Assembly: GCF_003351225.1 (NCBI RefSeq)
Contig: NZ_QQSY01000003.1
Location: forward strand, 278,582 to 342,581
DNA length: 64,000 nt
Source: Dyella solisilvae
GTDB lineage: Bacteria > Pseudomonadota > Gammaproteobacteria > Xanthomonadales > Rhodanobacteraceae
Reading direction: 5' to 3'
The notes under the pieces are model-generated. The model was not told the origin of the DNA, made no database searches, and saw only the letters and a program-made list of their open reading frames with translations. Each line of letters starts with the position of its first letter. Within the stretch, counting starts at the first letter, position 1. Shown piece by piece: positions 16,419-29,833 of this stretch. The translations under genes and the position numbers were made by a program.

Positions 16419-16441
16419 TTCCGCCGCCTGGGGCGGCGGAA
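16419..16441. terminator. GC-rich hairpin after tdh
   Basis: TTCCGCCGCC (16419-16428) and GGCGGCGGAA (16432-16441) with a three-base loop, about 30 bases after the tdh stop on the minus strand. No T-run follows, so it is a likely 3' end structure rather than a classical terminator. Confidence 0.45.
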
Positions 16442-16472
16442 GAGGCGGTATGTGACGGAGGTTCAGGATTGC

Positions 16473-17507
16473 TCAGGACCAGGAGCAGACGACCTTGCCG
16501 CACTTGCCCGCATCCATCAGGTCGAAACCTTTCTGGAAGTCGTCGATGTGGATCTGGTGGGTGAGCACCTTCTGCAGCGGGAAGCCGGTCAGCACCATCT
16601 GGGTCATCTTGTACCAGGTCTCGTACATGCGACGGCCGTAGATGCCCTGCAGGGTGAGGCCCTTGAAGATCACCTTGTCCCAGTCGATGCCGGCGCCCTT
16701 GGGCAGGATGCCGAGCAGGGCGATCTTGCCGCCGTGGTACATGCAGTCGAGCATGTCGTTGAAGGCGCGCGGGTTGCCGCTCATTTCCAGGCCCACATCG
16801 AAGCCTTCCATGTGCAGGTCCTTCATCACGTCCTTCAGCGATTGGTTGGCCACGTTCACCACGCGGGTGGCGCCCATGTCCGCCGCCAGCTTGAGGCGGT
16901 AGTCGTTGATGTCGGTGACCACCACGTTGCGTGCGCCCACGTGCTTGGCGATGCCCGCGGCGATGATGCCGATCGGGCCGGCGCCGGTGATCAGCACGTC
17001 TTCGCCGATCAGGTCGAACTCGAGCGCGCAATGCGCAGCGTTGCCATACGGGTCGAAGAACGCGGCCAGCTCGGACGGGATCTGGTCCGGGATCGGCCAC
17101 AGGTTCGAGGCCGGCATGGTCATGTATTCGGCGAACGCGCCATTACGGTTCACGCCGATGCCGATGGTGTTCGGGCACAGGTGCTGGCGGCCGGCGCGGC
17201 AGTTGCGGCAATGGCCGCACACGATGTGGCCTTCGGCCGAGACGCGGTCGCCGATCTTGTAACCGGTGACGCCCGGGCCGATCTCCACGATGCGGCCGAC
17301 GAATTCGTGGCCGATGGTCAGGCCAGGCTTGATGGTGCGCTGGGACCAGTCGTCCCACTTGTAGATGTGCAGGTCGGTACCGCAGATCGCGGTCTTCTCC
17401 AGCTTGATCAGCACCTCATTGGGGCCGACCTCGGGGACGGGCACTTCTTCCATCCAGATGCCCTGCTCGGGCTTGCGCTTGACCAGGGCTTTCATCATCT
17501 GAGGCAT
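16473..17507 (-). CDS. tdh: L-threonine 3-dehydrogenase
   Basis: The 344-residue zinc-dependent medium-chain dehydrogenase has catalytic zinc residues in [14 protein letters not shown] and [10 protein letters not shown], the structural zinc loop [15 protein letters not shown], and a Rossmann domain ([18 protein letters not shown]) binding NAD. It oxidises threonine to 2-amino-3-ketobutyrate, the substrate of Kbl. The start is the ATG giving [12 protein letters not shown], with ACGGAAAT upstream; longer frames run into the divergent S46 gene. The spacing between kbl and tdh is unusual, but both point the same way. Confidence 0.95.
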   Translation of the reverse strand: MPQMMKALVKRKPEQGIWMEEVPVPEVGPNEVLIKLEKTAICGTDLHIYKWDDWSQRTIKPGLTIGHEFVGRIVEIGPGVTGYKIGDRVSAEGHIVCGHCRNCRAGRQHLCPNTIGIGVNRNGAFAEYMTMPASNLWPIPDQIPSELAAFFDPYGNAAHCALEFDLIGEDVLITGAGPIGIIAAGIAKHVGARNVVVTDINDYRLKLAADMGATRVVNVANQSLKDVMKDLHMEGFDVGLEMSGNPRAFNDMLDCMYHGGKIALLGILPKGAGIDWDKVIFKGLTLQGIYGRRMYETWYKMTQMVLTGFPLQKVLTHQIHIDDFQKGFDLMDAGKCGKVVCSWS

Positions 17508-17646
17508 GGGATTTCCGTGGGGAAGGGCGGGAAAAACGACATTATAGAAGGCGGGGCTGGCGCCGCCTTCGTGCAGTGCAGCGTTGCCCCTGGGGCCGCC
17601 GCGGATTATCGTCGCAATTTTTTGCGATATCCCGTCGGGGGAATGG

Positions 17647-19818
17647 ATGAAGCGAGTGACATCGAGGCTGCTCAGCGCGGCCGTGGGACTGGTCATGGCA
17701 ACCGCCACGCAAGCCGACGAGGGGATGTGGATGCCCTCGCAACTCCCGTCCATCGGCAAGCCTTTGCTGGCGGCCGGCTACAAGGGCAACCCCGCCGACC
17801 TGGCCGACCTGACCAAGGCGCCGCTCAGTGCGGTGGTGAAGGTGGGCGGCGCCACGGGCGCTTTTGTCAGCAACGACGGGCTGGTGCTCACCAACCATCA
17901 CGTGGCGTTCGGCATCATCCAGTACAACAGCAATGCGCAGCGCGACCTGATCCAGGACGGCTTTGTTTCGCACCAGCGCGGCAAGGAGCTGCCGGCCAAT
18001 CCGGATTCCCGTCTGCGCGTGACCACTGGGTTCGACAAGGTCACTGAGCGCATTCTTGGCGCCGCCCATGGCAAGACCGGCCGGGCCTATTTCGATGCGA
18101 TCGATGTCGCCAGCAAGGCGCTGGTGGCCGAGTGCGAACGCGAACCGGGCATGCGTTGCAGCGTGGTCAACATGTTTTATGGCCGCGACTTTTATCTGGT
18201 GACGCAATTGGAGTTGCGCGACGTGCGCCTGGTCTACGCGCCGCCGCGCGCCATCGGCAACTACGGCGACGAGGTCGACAATTTCGTGTGGCCGCGCCAC
18301 GCGGGGGACTTCACCGTGCTGCGCGCCTACGTAGGGCCGGACGGCAAGCCTGCCGATTTCGCCAAAGAGAATGTGCCGTACCACCCGCCGGCGTATCTGA
18401 AGATCGCACGCGAGGGGGTACGCGAAGGCGATTTCGTCATGCTGGCGGGCTATCCGGGCATCACCTATCGCCATCGCACGGCGGCCGAATTCGCCGACCA
18501 AGTGGAATGGCGGCTACCCACCACGGTGCAGGTGATGCAGCAGCTGCAGCAGGTGATCGAGGAGGCCGGACGGGACGATCGGCAGGCCGCCATCCGCTAC
18601 GCCTCCCAGCTGCAGTCGCTCAAGAACGGCATAAAGCGCTTCAGCGGCGAGCTCGAAGGCCTGAAGCGCAGCGATGCGGTGGCGACCCGCCGCAAGGACG
18701 AGGACGCCATGCTGGCCTGGCTGGGAGGGCAGTCTTCCGCAGCGGTGCTGCGCCCGCCGATCGATCAGGTGAGCCAGCTGATCGCCGCGGGCAACGCCAC
18801 GCGCGAGCGCGATCTGCTGCTGGGTCTGCTGCAGACGCAGACGCAATTGATGCGCTCGGCGTTGATCCTGCAGCGCTTCGCGTACGAGCGTGGCAAGCCG
18901 GATCCGCAACGCGAGTCCGGCTACCAGCGGCGCGACGAGGATCTCGCCGCCGGCATGCTGCGCCAGGTGCAACGTCGCTATGACCCGGCGGTGGAGAAGC
19001 AGCTGCTGGCCACGCTGCTGACGCGTTACCAGCAGCTGCCCGACGCCCAGCGACTTCCGGAATTCGACGACGCCTTTGGACGAACGCCCGCCGAGCTGAC
19101 GGCGAGGTTGGACCGCGTGTACGCGTCGACCCGCCTTGGCGAGGAAGCCCAGCGCCTTTCGTGGCTGACCGCCGAGCCAGCCGCCGTGGAGCACGCCGAC
19201 GACGCGCTGCTGGCGCTGGTCGCACGGCTGCAGCCGGCGCTCCTGCGCATCGACGATGAGCGGAAGGCGCGCGAGGGCGATCTGCTGCGGTTGCGCCCGG
19301 CCTATATGGAGACGCTGATCACCTACCGCGAAAAGCAGGGACGGGCGGTCTACCCGGACGCCAATTCGACCCTGCGCGTGAGCTACGGAAAAGTGTCGCC
19401 GCTGAAGGCGCGCGATGCGGTGTCCTACGACCCGGTGACAACCACGGCGGGCATCGTCGAGAAGAATACCGGCGTGGTGCCGTTCGATGCGCCAAGGCCG
19501 CTGCTCGACGCGATCGCCAGGTCCGACTACGGCGACTATGCCGATGCGAAGTCCGGCGCAATGCCGGTGGATTTCCTGAGCAATCTCGACACCACCGGCG
19601 GCAATTCCGGCTCGCCCGTGCTCAACGCCAGGGGCGAGCTGGTCGGGCTGAACTTCGACAGCAACTGGGAGGCCGTCAGTGCGAGCTGGATGTTCGACCC
19701 GCGCTACAAGCGGGCCATCCACGTCGACCTGCGCTACATGCGCTGGCTGATGGACAAGGTCTATCCGGCGCCGGAGCTGCTGAAGGAGCTGGGCGTGCCG
19801 GCCAGTGAACATCGCTGA
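17647..19818 (+). CDS. S46-family dipeptidyl-peptidase (DPP7/DPP11 type)
   Basis: The 723-residue product has a signal peptide (about 1-22, ATQA-D) and the chymotrypsin-like S46 fold split by a helical domain (about 280-560, rich in Leu/Arg/Gln). The triad can be read: His85 in LTNHHVAFG, Asp in [18 protein letters not shown], and Ser654 in [10 protein letters not shown]. These periplasmic enzymes remove dipeptides from oligopeptides during protein use. The residue that sets specificity (Gly in DPP7, Arg in DPP11) falls in FDSNWE and is Ser here, so neither class can be assigned. ATG 17647 is chosen because the signal peptide begins there. It is divergent from tdh. Confidence 0.92.
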   Translation: MKRVTSRLLSAAVGLVMATATQADEGMWMPSQLPSIGKPLLAAGYKGNPADLADLTKAPLSAVVKVGGATGAFVSNDGLVLTNHHVAFGIIQYNSNAQRDLIQDGFVSHQRGKELPANPDSRLRVTTGFDKVTERILGAAHGKTGRAYFDAIDVASKALVAECEREPGMRCSVVNMFYGRDFYLVTQLELRDVRLVYAPPRAIGNYGDEVDNFVWPRHAGDFTVLRAYVGPDGKPADFAKENVPYHPPAYLKIAREGVREGDFVMLAGYPGITYRHRTAAEFADQVEWRLPTTVQVMQQLQQVIEEAGRDDRQAAIRYASQLQSLKNGIKRFSGELEGLKRSDAVATRRKDEDAMLAWLGGQSSAAVLRPPIDQVSQLIAAGNATRERDLLLGLLQTQTQLMRSALILQRFAYERGKPDPQRESGYQRRDEDLAAGMLRQVQRRYDPAVEKQLLATLLTRYQQLPDAQRLPEFDDAFGRTPAELTARLDRVYASTRLGEEAQRLSWLTAEPAAVEHADDALLALVARLQPALLRIDDERKAREGDLLRLRPAYMETLITYREKQGRAVYPDANSTLRVSYGKVSPLKARDAVSYDPVTTTAGIVEKNTGVVPFDAPRPLLDAIARSDYGDYADAKSGAMPVDFLSNLDTTGGNSGSPVLNARGELVGLNFDSNWEAVSASWMFDPRYKRAIHVDLRYMRWLMDKVYPAPELLKELGVPASEHR

Positions 19819-19867
19819 TCGACGCTCATGCAGGTGAGTGGAGAGGGCGAGTTGATAGAATGCCGTG

Positions 19868-20824
19868 ATGCCGATCGACCAGCGCCCGCTCGCCGTATTT
19901 TTGATGGGCCCGACCGCATCGGGCAAGACCGCGCTCGCCTGCACCCTGAGCGAGCAGTTTCCGGTGGACCTGGTGAGCGTCGACTCGGCGCTGGTCTATC
20001 GCGACATGGACATCGGCACGGCCAAGCCGGACGCGGCCACGCTGGCGCGCTACCCGCACCGCCTGATTGACCTGCGCGATCCTTCCGAACCGTACTCGGC
20101 CGCGGATTTCCGCACGGATGCGGTCGCCGCGATGGAGGACATCACGTCCCGGGGCAGGACGCCGTTGCTGGTGGGTGGGACTGGCCTGTACTTCCGGGCG
20201 CTGCAACAGGGCTTGTCGCAGTTGCCCGAAGCGGATCCGTCGATCCGCGCGCGCCTTGCCGCCGAGGCGGCGGGCGCGGGTTGGCCCGCGCTGCACGCGC
20301 GCCTGCAGCAGCTCGACCCGGTGGCGGCGGCGCGCATCGGTCCCAACGACGCGCAACGGATCCAGCGAGCGCTGGAAGTCATCGAGCTTACCGGACGGCC
20401 GTTGTCCGAGCAGCAGCGGGGCGGCCATGGCCAGCCGTTCCCGTGGCGCGTGCTCAAGCTCGCGCTGATTCCCTCCGACCGGGCGCCCTTGCACGCACGC
20501 ATCGCCCAACGTTTCGACGCCATGCTTCGCGCAGATTTTCTCGATGAGGTGCGGGCCTTGCGTGCGCGCGGAGACCTGCATGCGGATCTGCCGGCCATCC
20601 GGGCCGTCGGCTACCGCCAGGCCTGGGAACATCTGGACGGCCAAACGGATGCAAAGGAGTTTCGCGACCGCGGCATCTTCGCCACGCGCCAGCTAGCCAA
20701 GCGGCAGATCACCTGGCTGCGCAGCGAGCTTGACGCTCGGGTGCTGGACCCCGATCGGCCCGATCTGCAGGCGCTCGGCGCCGATGCGCTTCGGCTGTTC
20801 CTCGGCGATCCCAAAACGCCTTGA
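19868..20824 (+). CDS. miaA: tRNA dimethylallyltransferase
   Basis: The 318-residue product has the Walker A loop [11 protein letters not shown] (about 14-24), then [20 protein letters not shown] and [18 protein letters not shown], which bind the prenyl donor and the t[16 protein letters not shown] and the C-terminal [11 protein letters not shown]-like segment ([15 protein letters not shown]) complete the family pattern. MiaA adds dimethylallyl to A37 of tRNAs that read UNN codons. It begins the conserved miaA-hfq-hflX-hflK-hflC-purA order. The ATG at 19868 is used; GTG 19865 is in frame directly before it. The more usual upstream neighbour mutL is absent. Confidence 0.96.
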   Translation: MPIDQRPLAVFLMGPTASGKTALACTLSEQFPVDLVSVDSALVYRDMDIGTAKPDAATLARYPHRLIDLRDPSEPYSAADFRTDAVAAMEDITSRGRTPLLVGGTGLYFRALQQGLSQLPEADPSIRARLAAEAAGAGWPALHARLQQLDPVAAARIGPNDAQRIQRALEVIELTGRPLSEQQRGGHGQPFPWRVLKLALIPSDRAPLHARIAQRFDAMLRADFLDEVRALRARGDLHADLPAIRAVGYRQAWEHLDGQTDAKEFRDRGIFATRQLAKRQITWLRSELDARVLDPDRPDLQALGADALRLFLGDPKTP

Positions 20825-20980
20825 AGCGCGCGTCGTCTAAACGTCTTTTTCACAGATGAAGAAAGCGCGCATTTACTCTTTCATCAACGATTTAAAAGTG
20901 GTTAATATTCCTTCGTCTTGGGCCGGGGCGCGATAAGCGTCTTTTCTCCGGCCCGTCCGTTCGCGAGGGGAGAAGAAGAA

Positions 20981-21247
20981 ATGTCCAAAGGGCAATCGCT
21001 GCAAGATCCGTTTCTGAATGCACTGCGCCGGGAGCGCGTTCCGGTCGCCATCTACCTGGTCAACGGCATCAAGCTGCAGGGCACCATCGAATCCTTCGAC
21101 CAGTTTGTCGTGCTGCTGCGCAACCAGGTCAGCCAGATGGTCTACAAGCACGCCATCTCCACCGTGGTGCCCAGCCGCAACGTGCGCGTCGGCAACGGCC
21201 ATGAAGGCCACGCCGATGCTCCGGTCGGTACCGACGCCGACGCTTGA
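20981..21247 (+). CDS. hfq: RNA chaperone Hfq
   Basis: The 88-residue product has the Sm1 motif ([21 protein letters not shown], with Gln and Phe of the proximal RNA site) and the Sm2 motif [13 protein letters not shown] short acidic, Ala/Asp-rich C-terminal tail ends at DADA. It forms a hexamer that pairs small RNAs with mRNAs. GAGGGGAGAAGAAGAA before ATG 20981 is a strong ribosome-binding site. The 156-base gap after miaA may hold its own promoter (AT-rich 20870-20920), as in E. coli, but I cannot define it. Confidence 0.98.
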   Translation: MSKGQSLQDPFLNALRRERVPVAIYLVNGIKLQGTIESFDQFVVLLRNQVSQMVYKHAISTVVPSRNVRVGNGHEGHADAPVGTDADA

Positions 21248-21346
21248 TTCGGCGGACCTGCCGACCCATCTGAGTAGGGAAGGCGTCCGGCCGCAGTGAG
21301 GCTGCCGCCGGGGCGCGTGTCGACATACACTCCCCACTCCTGCCTT

Positions 21347-21373
21347 GCGCCGCGGGCTCGTTGTCCGCGGCGC
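21347..21373 (+). promoter_or_regulatory. GC-rich hairpin before hflX
   Basis: GCGCCGCGG (21347-21355) pairs with CCGCGGCGC (21365-21373) across a nine-base loop, 30 bases before the hflX start. No T-run follows. It could weaken read-through from hfq or shape the hflX translation start. Confidence 0.4.
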
Positions 21374-21402
21374 GGCGTTTCCATACAGGTCCTTCCACCC
21401 TC

Positions 21403-22716
21403 GTGTTTGATCGTCAAAAGAGAGGCGACCGAGCCCTCCTGGTTCTCCCGCAGTCCCGCGGGGACGGTGATGTGGCACGGCGCGCCGACGAGTTCGCCGA
21501 GCTGGTCCGCTCCGCCGGCGCTGAGATCCTGGGCAGCATCACCGCCCGCATCGACGTACCCAATCCGCGCTACTACATCGGCACCGGCAAGGCCGACGAG
21601 GTGGCCGAGGCGGCGCGCGCGCTGGGCGCCGACCTGGTGCTCATCGACCACCTGCTGTCGCCGGTGCAGGAGCGCAACCTCGAGAAGCTACTCAACATCC
21701 GCGTGGTCGACCGGGCCGGGCTGATCCTGGACATCTTCGCCCAGCGCGCCCGTTCGCACGAAGGCAAGCTGGAAGTCGAGCTGGCCCAGCTCAAGCACCT
21801 GGCCACCCGTCTGGTCCGTGGCTGGACCCATCTGGACGCCCAGCGCGGCGGCGCCATCGGCAACCGCGGCCCGGGCGAAACCCAGCTGGAAACCGACCGC
21901 CGCCTGCTGGCCGAGCGGGTGAAGATGCTGTCCAAGCGCCTGGAGAAGGTGCAGACCCAGCGCGGGCAGCAGCGGCGCGCTCGCCTGCGCAACACGGTGC
22001 CGCGGGTGGCCCTGGTCGGCTACACCAACGCCGGCAAGTCCACCCTGTTCAACGTGCTCACCGAAGGCGAGGTGTTCGCCGCCAACCTGCTGTTCGCCAC
22101 GCTGGACCCGACCGTGCGCAAACTGGATGGCCTGTCCTGCGGGCCGGCGGTGCTGGCGGACACGGTCGGCTTCATTCGCGAGTTGCCGCACGACCTGGTC
22201 GCCGCCTTCCGCGGCACCCTGGCCGAGGCGCGCGACGCCGACCTGTTGCTCCACGTGAGCGATGCGGCCGATGACGAGCGCGAGCGGCTGGCGCGGGTGG
22301 TCGATGGCGTGCTCGAGGAGATCGACGCCGGCGACCTGCCGCAGCTGCGGGTGATGAACAAGATCGACCTGGCGGGTCTGGAGCCGCGCATCGACCGTGA
22401 CGCGGACGGCAAGCCGACCGCTGTATGGCTGTCGGCTGCCACCGGCCAGGGCCTGGAGCTGCTCCGGCAGGCGCTGGGGGAGCTACTGGGCGGCGATCGG
22501 GTACAGTCGGAGCTGCGCCTGCCCCTGTCCGCGGGCCGCCTTCACGCGCGCCTCAAGGCCGCGGGGGCCATTGCCGGGGAAGAGGTCGATGAGGATGGCT
22601 GGCGCCTCAACATCGACGCCCCGCGCAGCGTGATCGCCCCCCTGAGCGGCGGCAGCGCCGCCGAAGCCGCCCTGTTGCGCAACCTTCTTGCGGCCCCCGA
22701 GGAATCGACCCTGTAA
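21403..22716 (+). CDS. hflX: ribosome-associated GTPase HflX
   Basis: The 437-residue product has an N-terminal HflX domain (SITARIDVPNPRYYIGTGKADEV, LDIFAQRARSHEGKLEVELA), a coiled linker (RVKMLSKRLEKVQTQRGQQR) and a G domain with G1 GYTNAGKST, G3 DTVGFIRELP and G4 NKID. HflX splits or rescues stalled 70S ribosomes. GTG 21403 (VFDRQKRGDRALLV) is preferred to the in-frame TTG 21361 because family proteins begin with this segment and AGGTCC lies upstream. It is part of the hfq-hflX-hflK-hflC cluster. Confidence 0.95.
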   Translation: MFDRQKRGDRALLVLPQSRGDGDVARRADEFAELVRSAGAEILGSITARIDVPNPRYYIGTGKADEVAEAARALGADLVLIDHLLSPVQERNLEKLLNIRVVDRAGLILDIFAQRARSHEGKLEVELAQLKHLATRLVRGWTHLDAQRGGAIGNRGPGETQLETDRRLLAERVKMLSKRLEKVQTQRGQQRRARLRNTVPRVALVGYTNAGKSTLFNVLTEGEVFAANLLFATLDPTVRKLDGLSCGPAVLADTVGFIRELPHDLVAAFRGTLAEARDADLLLHVSDAADDERERLARVVDGVLEEIDAGDLPQLRVMNKIDLAGLEPRIDRDADGKPTAVWLSAATGQGLELLRQALGELLGGDRVQSELRLPLSAGRLHARLKAAGAIAGEEVDEDGWRLNIDAPRSVIAPLSGGSAAEAALLRNLLAAPEESTL

Positions 22717-22955
22717 CAGTCCGTCTTGTGCGCGACAGGCCCGACGTCGACTTGGCGCATCGGCTACCGGGTCGCGCGCATGGCGGGGCGGGGAGGGAAT
22801 CCCGGCCCAGCTCTGGTAGAATGACAGGTGTTTGTGCGGCCTCTCCGTGCCTCGGCGGCACACTGCCACGACACGCCTTCGCCCATGTCCAAACCCGTTC
22901 AACGCGTTTTCCGGCCAATGTTGCCGGCCTCCCAGCGGCCTCAAGGAGACTGACC

Positions 22956-24131
22956 ATGGCCTGGAACGAACCCGGAAACGGGCAGCGCGACCCTTGGGGC
23001 AAGAACCGCCAGTCCGGCAACAAGTCGCCCCTGGACGACCTCATCAAGCAGTTTCGCGGCCTGCTCGGCAGGCTTGGCGGCGGCGGGGGCGGCGGTGTGC
23101 TCACCATCCTGCTGGCCTTCGCGCTGGTGGCTGTGGCCTTCTCCAGCTACACCATCGTCGACGCCCGCCAGGCCGGCGTGGTGCTGCGCTTCGGCAAGTA
23201 CGCGCGCACGCTGCCGCCCGGCTTCCACCTCAAGCTTCCGCGTCCGATCGAGACGGTCACCAAGGTTGGCACCACCGAGATCCGATCGGTGTCCGACAAG
23301 GTGCGCATGCTGACCAGTGACGAGAACATCATCACGGTCGATTTCAACGTGCAGTACCAGGTGTCCGACGCGCGCAAGTACCTGTTCTCGCTGAGTGGTC
23401 CGCCGGAGGACACGCTGCGCCAGGCCGCCGAGGCCGCGGTGCGCACCGTGGTCGGCGCCAATGCGATGGACAACGTACTCACCAGCCAGGGCAGCGAACC
23501 CACCGCAGCGCCCGCTGCGGCCGGCACCGCCGCCGTAGCCACCGCCTCGACGGCCCCGATTCCGGCGACGCCGGCGGCGGCAGCCGCGGCGCAGACCCGC
23601 GACACGCTGCAGCAGCAGACCCGCGAGATCCTGCAGGCCACCCTCAACGAATACGATGCGGGCCTGGTGGTCACCGACGTGAGCTTCCAGAACGTGGCGC
23701 CGCCGCAGGAAGTGAAGGACGCCTTCGACGACGTCAACGCCGCGCGCGAGGACAAGCAGGGCACCGAGAACAACGCCCGCGCCTACGCCAGCCAGGTGGT
23801 GCCGGTGGCCCGCGGCGAGGCTTCACGCATTTCCGCCGAGGCCCAGGGCTACGCCGCCCAGCGCGTGGCGCTCGCCACCGGCGATGCCTCGCGCTTCAAC
23901 CTGATCCTCAAGGAATACAAGGCCGCGCCGGACGTGACCCGTCGCCGCCTGTGGCTGGAAACGGTCGAGGACGTGATGTCCAACAATCCCAAGGTGCTGG
24001 ACGGCTCCGGCGGTCGCAACATGATCTATCTGCCGCTCGATCGCGTCACCGGCAAGGAAGTGCCGGGTGTCGGCGCAGTGATGCAGTCCGCGGGCAGTGA
24101 CAGCCTGGCCGGCAAGGAGAAGCAGCCGTGA
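22956..24131 (+). CDS. hflK: FtsH-protease regulator HflK
   Basis: The 391-residue product has a Gly/Pro-rich cytoplasmic start (MAWNEPGNGQRDPWG, GGGGGGG), one transmembrane helix (about 48-68) and an SPFH/band-7 domain (VDARQAGVVLRFGKYARTLPPGFHLKLP). The C-terminus is helical. HflK and HflC form a large periplasmic cage around FtsH. An Ala/Pro/Thr-rich insert of about 40 residues (from SEPTAAPAAAGT to AAAAAQTRD) interrupts the SPFH domain before the LQATLNEYDAGL segment. AAGGAG precedes the ATG, and the gene overlaps hflC by four bases (GTGA). Confidence 0.96.
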   Translation: MAWNEPGNGQRDPWGKNRQSGNKSPLDDLIKQFRGLLGRLGGGGGGGVLTILLAFALVAVAFSSYTIVDARQAGVVLRFGKYARTLPPGFHLKLPRPIETVTKVGTTEIRSVSDKVRMLTSDENIITVDFNVQYQVSDARKYLFSLSGPPEDTLRQAAEAAVRTVVGANAMDNVLTSQGSEPTAAPAAAGTAAVATASTAPIPATPAAAAAAQTRDTLQQQTREILQATLNEYDAGLVVTDVSFQNVAPPQEVKDAFDDVNAAREDKQGTENNARAYASQVVPVARGEASRISAEAQGYAAQRVALATGDASRFNLILKEYKAAPDVTRRRLWLETVEDVMSNNPKVLDGSGGRNMIYLPLDRVTGKEVPGVGAVMQSAGSDSLAGKEKQP

Positions 24132-24997
24132 AGTTCGCCTCCGCCATCATTGCCGTGCTGCTGGTCCTGATCGGTTTCAACAGCCTGTTCGTGATCCACG
24201 AGGGTGAGTCGGCGCTCGTGCTGCAGTTCGGCCGCATCGTGCGCACCGGCGACAAGCCGGGTCTGCACGTCAAGTTGCCGTTCGTGCAGCAGGTGATGAC
24301 CTTCGACAACCGCATCCTCACGCTGGAGGCGCCGCCCGAACGCTACTTCACTTCTGAAAAGAAGAGCGTCAACGTCGACTTCTTCGTGAAGTGGCGCATT
24401 GCCGATACCGCCGCCTACTACCGCGCCACCGCCGGCGACGAGTTGCAGGCGGCGGCTCGCCTGACCCCGCTGGTCAAGGATGCGCTGCGCTTCGAGTTCA
24501 ACGGCCGCACCCTGCAGGAGCTGGTGGCTGCCGGCCGCAAGGACATCACCGAGGCCGTGCGCAGGCAAACCGATGCGGCGGCCACCCGGAACCTCGGCAT
24601 CACCGTGGTGGATGTGCGCATCAAGCGCATCGACCTGCCGGACGAAGTGAGCGAGTCGGTCTACAAGCGCATGCGCGCCGAGCGCGCCCAGCTGGCCAAC
24701 GAGCTGCGCTTCACCGGCCAGCAGGCGGGCGAGACGATCAAGGCCGATGCCGATCGCCAAGCCCAGGTCATCAAGGCCGAGGCCGAGCGTGACGCGGCCA
24801 AGGTGCGTGGCGAAGGCGACGCCCAGGCCGCGGCGATCTACGCGCAGGCCTATGGGCAGGATCCGGAGTTCTTCGCGTTTTATCGAAGCCTGGCGGCGTA
24901 CCGTAAGTCGTTCCAGGACGGCAAGGGTGTGCTGGTGCTCAAGCCGGACTCGGAGTTCCTGCGGTATTTCAACGACGGCGCGGCGTCCAGGCACTGA
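24128..24997 (+). CDS. hflC: FtsH-protease regulator HflC
   Basis: The 289-residue product has an N-terminal membrane helix (FASAIIAVLLVLIGFNSLFV), an SPFH domain (HEGESALVLQFGRIVRTGDK, DNRILTLEAPPERYFTSEKK) and a long helix (KADADRQAQVIKAEAERDA). DPEFFAFYRSLAAYRKSF near the end is typical of HflC. It partners HflK in control of FtsH. The GTG start overlaps the hflK stop, so the two are translationally coupled. Confidence 0.97.
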   Translation: MKFASAIIAVLLVLIGFNSLFVIHEGESALVLQFGRIVRTGDKPGLHVKLPFVQQVMTFDNRILTLEAPPERYFTSEKKSVNVDFFVKWRIADTAAYYRATAGDELQAAARLTPLVKDALRFEFNGRTLQELVAAGRKDITEAVRRQTDAAATRNLGITVVDVRIKRIDLPDEVSESVYKRMRAERAQLANELRFTGQQAGETIKADADRQAQVIKAEAERDAAKVRGEGDAQAAAIYAQAYGQDPEFFAFYRSLAAYRKSFQDGKGVLVLKPDSEFLRYFNDGAASRH

Positions 24998-25010
24998 GTG
25001 GTGAGTGGCG

Positions 25011-25196
25011 ATGTCGCGTGAGCTGCTGGCTGCCATGTGCCTGGTGCTGGTGATCGAAGGCCTGGTGCTGTTTGCCGCCCCGCGTCGGTGGCAGGCCACC
25101 ATGCGCGAGGCGGTGAAACTCAGCCCGCGCATGCTGCGCCTGTTCGGCGCGGTGGCCATGGGTATCGGCCTGGTGGCTTTGCAATTGGTGCATTGA
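25011..25196 (+). CDS. DUF2065 small membrane protein (YjeT-like)
   Basis: The 61-residue product has two hydrophobic helices (LLAAMCLVLVIEGLVLFAA and LRLFGAVAMGIGLVALQLV) around the basic turn PRRWQATMREAVKLSPRMLR, the pattern of DUF2065. Such genes sit between hflC and purA in many gammaproteobacteria (yjeT in E. coli), as here. The function is unknown. The ATG at 25011 is chosen; GTG 25005 is in frame. It starts 13 bases after hflC and so belongs to that operon. Confidence 0.88.
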   Translation: MSRELLAAMCLVLVIEGLVLFAAPRRWQATMREAVKLSPRMLRLFGAVAMGIGLVALQLVH

Positions 25197-25251
25197 GTTA
25201 GTGCGGTGGATGGGCCGTTCAATCCGTCGGGATTTCCAACGAAGCCTCACC

Positions 25252-26682
<1,431 letters not shown>

Positions 26683-26706
26683 TCGGTCATCGATGAGTTG
26701 CGCAGA

Positions 26707-26732
26707 AGAGCCCCGCATTGCGGGGCTTTTTT
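26707..26732 (+). terminator. rho-independent terminator after purA
   Basis: GCCCCGC (26710-26716), loop ATT, GCGGGGC (26720-26726), then TTTTTT. It lies 25 bases after the purA stop. Confidence 0.93.
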
Positions 26733-26779
26733 GTGGGCGCTTTTGTGCCGGACTACTCGCGATTCATGGGGAAAAGACG

Positions 26780-26862
26780 CTGGATCCCTGCTTTCGCAGG
26801 GATTACCAGCCATGCGTGGCACCTCTTCTTGTCGTCATCCCTGCGAAAGCAGGGATCTAGGG
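26780..26862. repeat. inverted pair of palindromic interspersed repeats
   Basis: CTGGATCCCTGCTTTCGCAG plus GGATTAC (26780-26806) faces GTCGTCATCCCTGCGAAAGC plus AGGGATCTAGGG (26831-26862), between the purA terminator and the aminopeptidase gene. The inner hairpin is the same as in the single copy at 10.6 kb. With the terminator it accounts for most of the 295-base gap. Confidence 0.85.
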
Positions 26863-26977
26863 CCTTGGCCTCCCGCCCATGACTTCCGGCCATATCGACC
26901 GGTATCGTCATGTCCCAACATCGAAGTGTTTTGCGTCCAAGAGGGCCGGTCCAGGCCCACCAAATAGGGGATACAAC

Positions 26978-29626
<2,649 letters not shown>

Positions 29627-29670
29627 TAGCCGCTGATTGAACCGTGCTCGTCATGCCACATGGCTGATGC

Positions 29671-29700
29671 AGAAGGGCCCCGCCTTGCGGGGCCCTTCTG
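29671..29700 (+). terminator. terminator after the M1 aminopeptidase gene
   Basis: AGAAGGGCCCCGC (29671-29683) pairs with GCGGGGCCCTTCT (29687-29699) across CTT, followed by GTTTATT. This is a strong hairpin 44 bases after the stop codon. Confidence 0.88.
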
Positions 29701-29736
29701 TTTATTGCGCCCGCCCGCGTCCGGGCAGGATCGCGC

Positions 29737-29817
29737 TTATCGCACCGGGCCGACCTGATTCGGCTGGCGGTACGAGTACTTCAGCCCGGCGAGCTTGGGC
29801 CTGCCGTCGTCGAGGGG
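29737..29817 (-). pseudogene. possible remnant of a gene 3' end
   Basis: On the minus strand, downstream of the chitinase, an in-frame stop (TGA) is followed by PLDDGRPKLAGLKYSYRQP and NQVGPVR, then TAA (29739-29737). The codons are strongly coding-like, with GC at third positions. It looks like the last 26 residues of a lost gene, but the stretch is too short to be certain and I do not recognise the family. Confidence 0.2.
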
Positions 29818-29833
29818 CTGTCACGCTTTGCCA

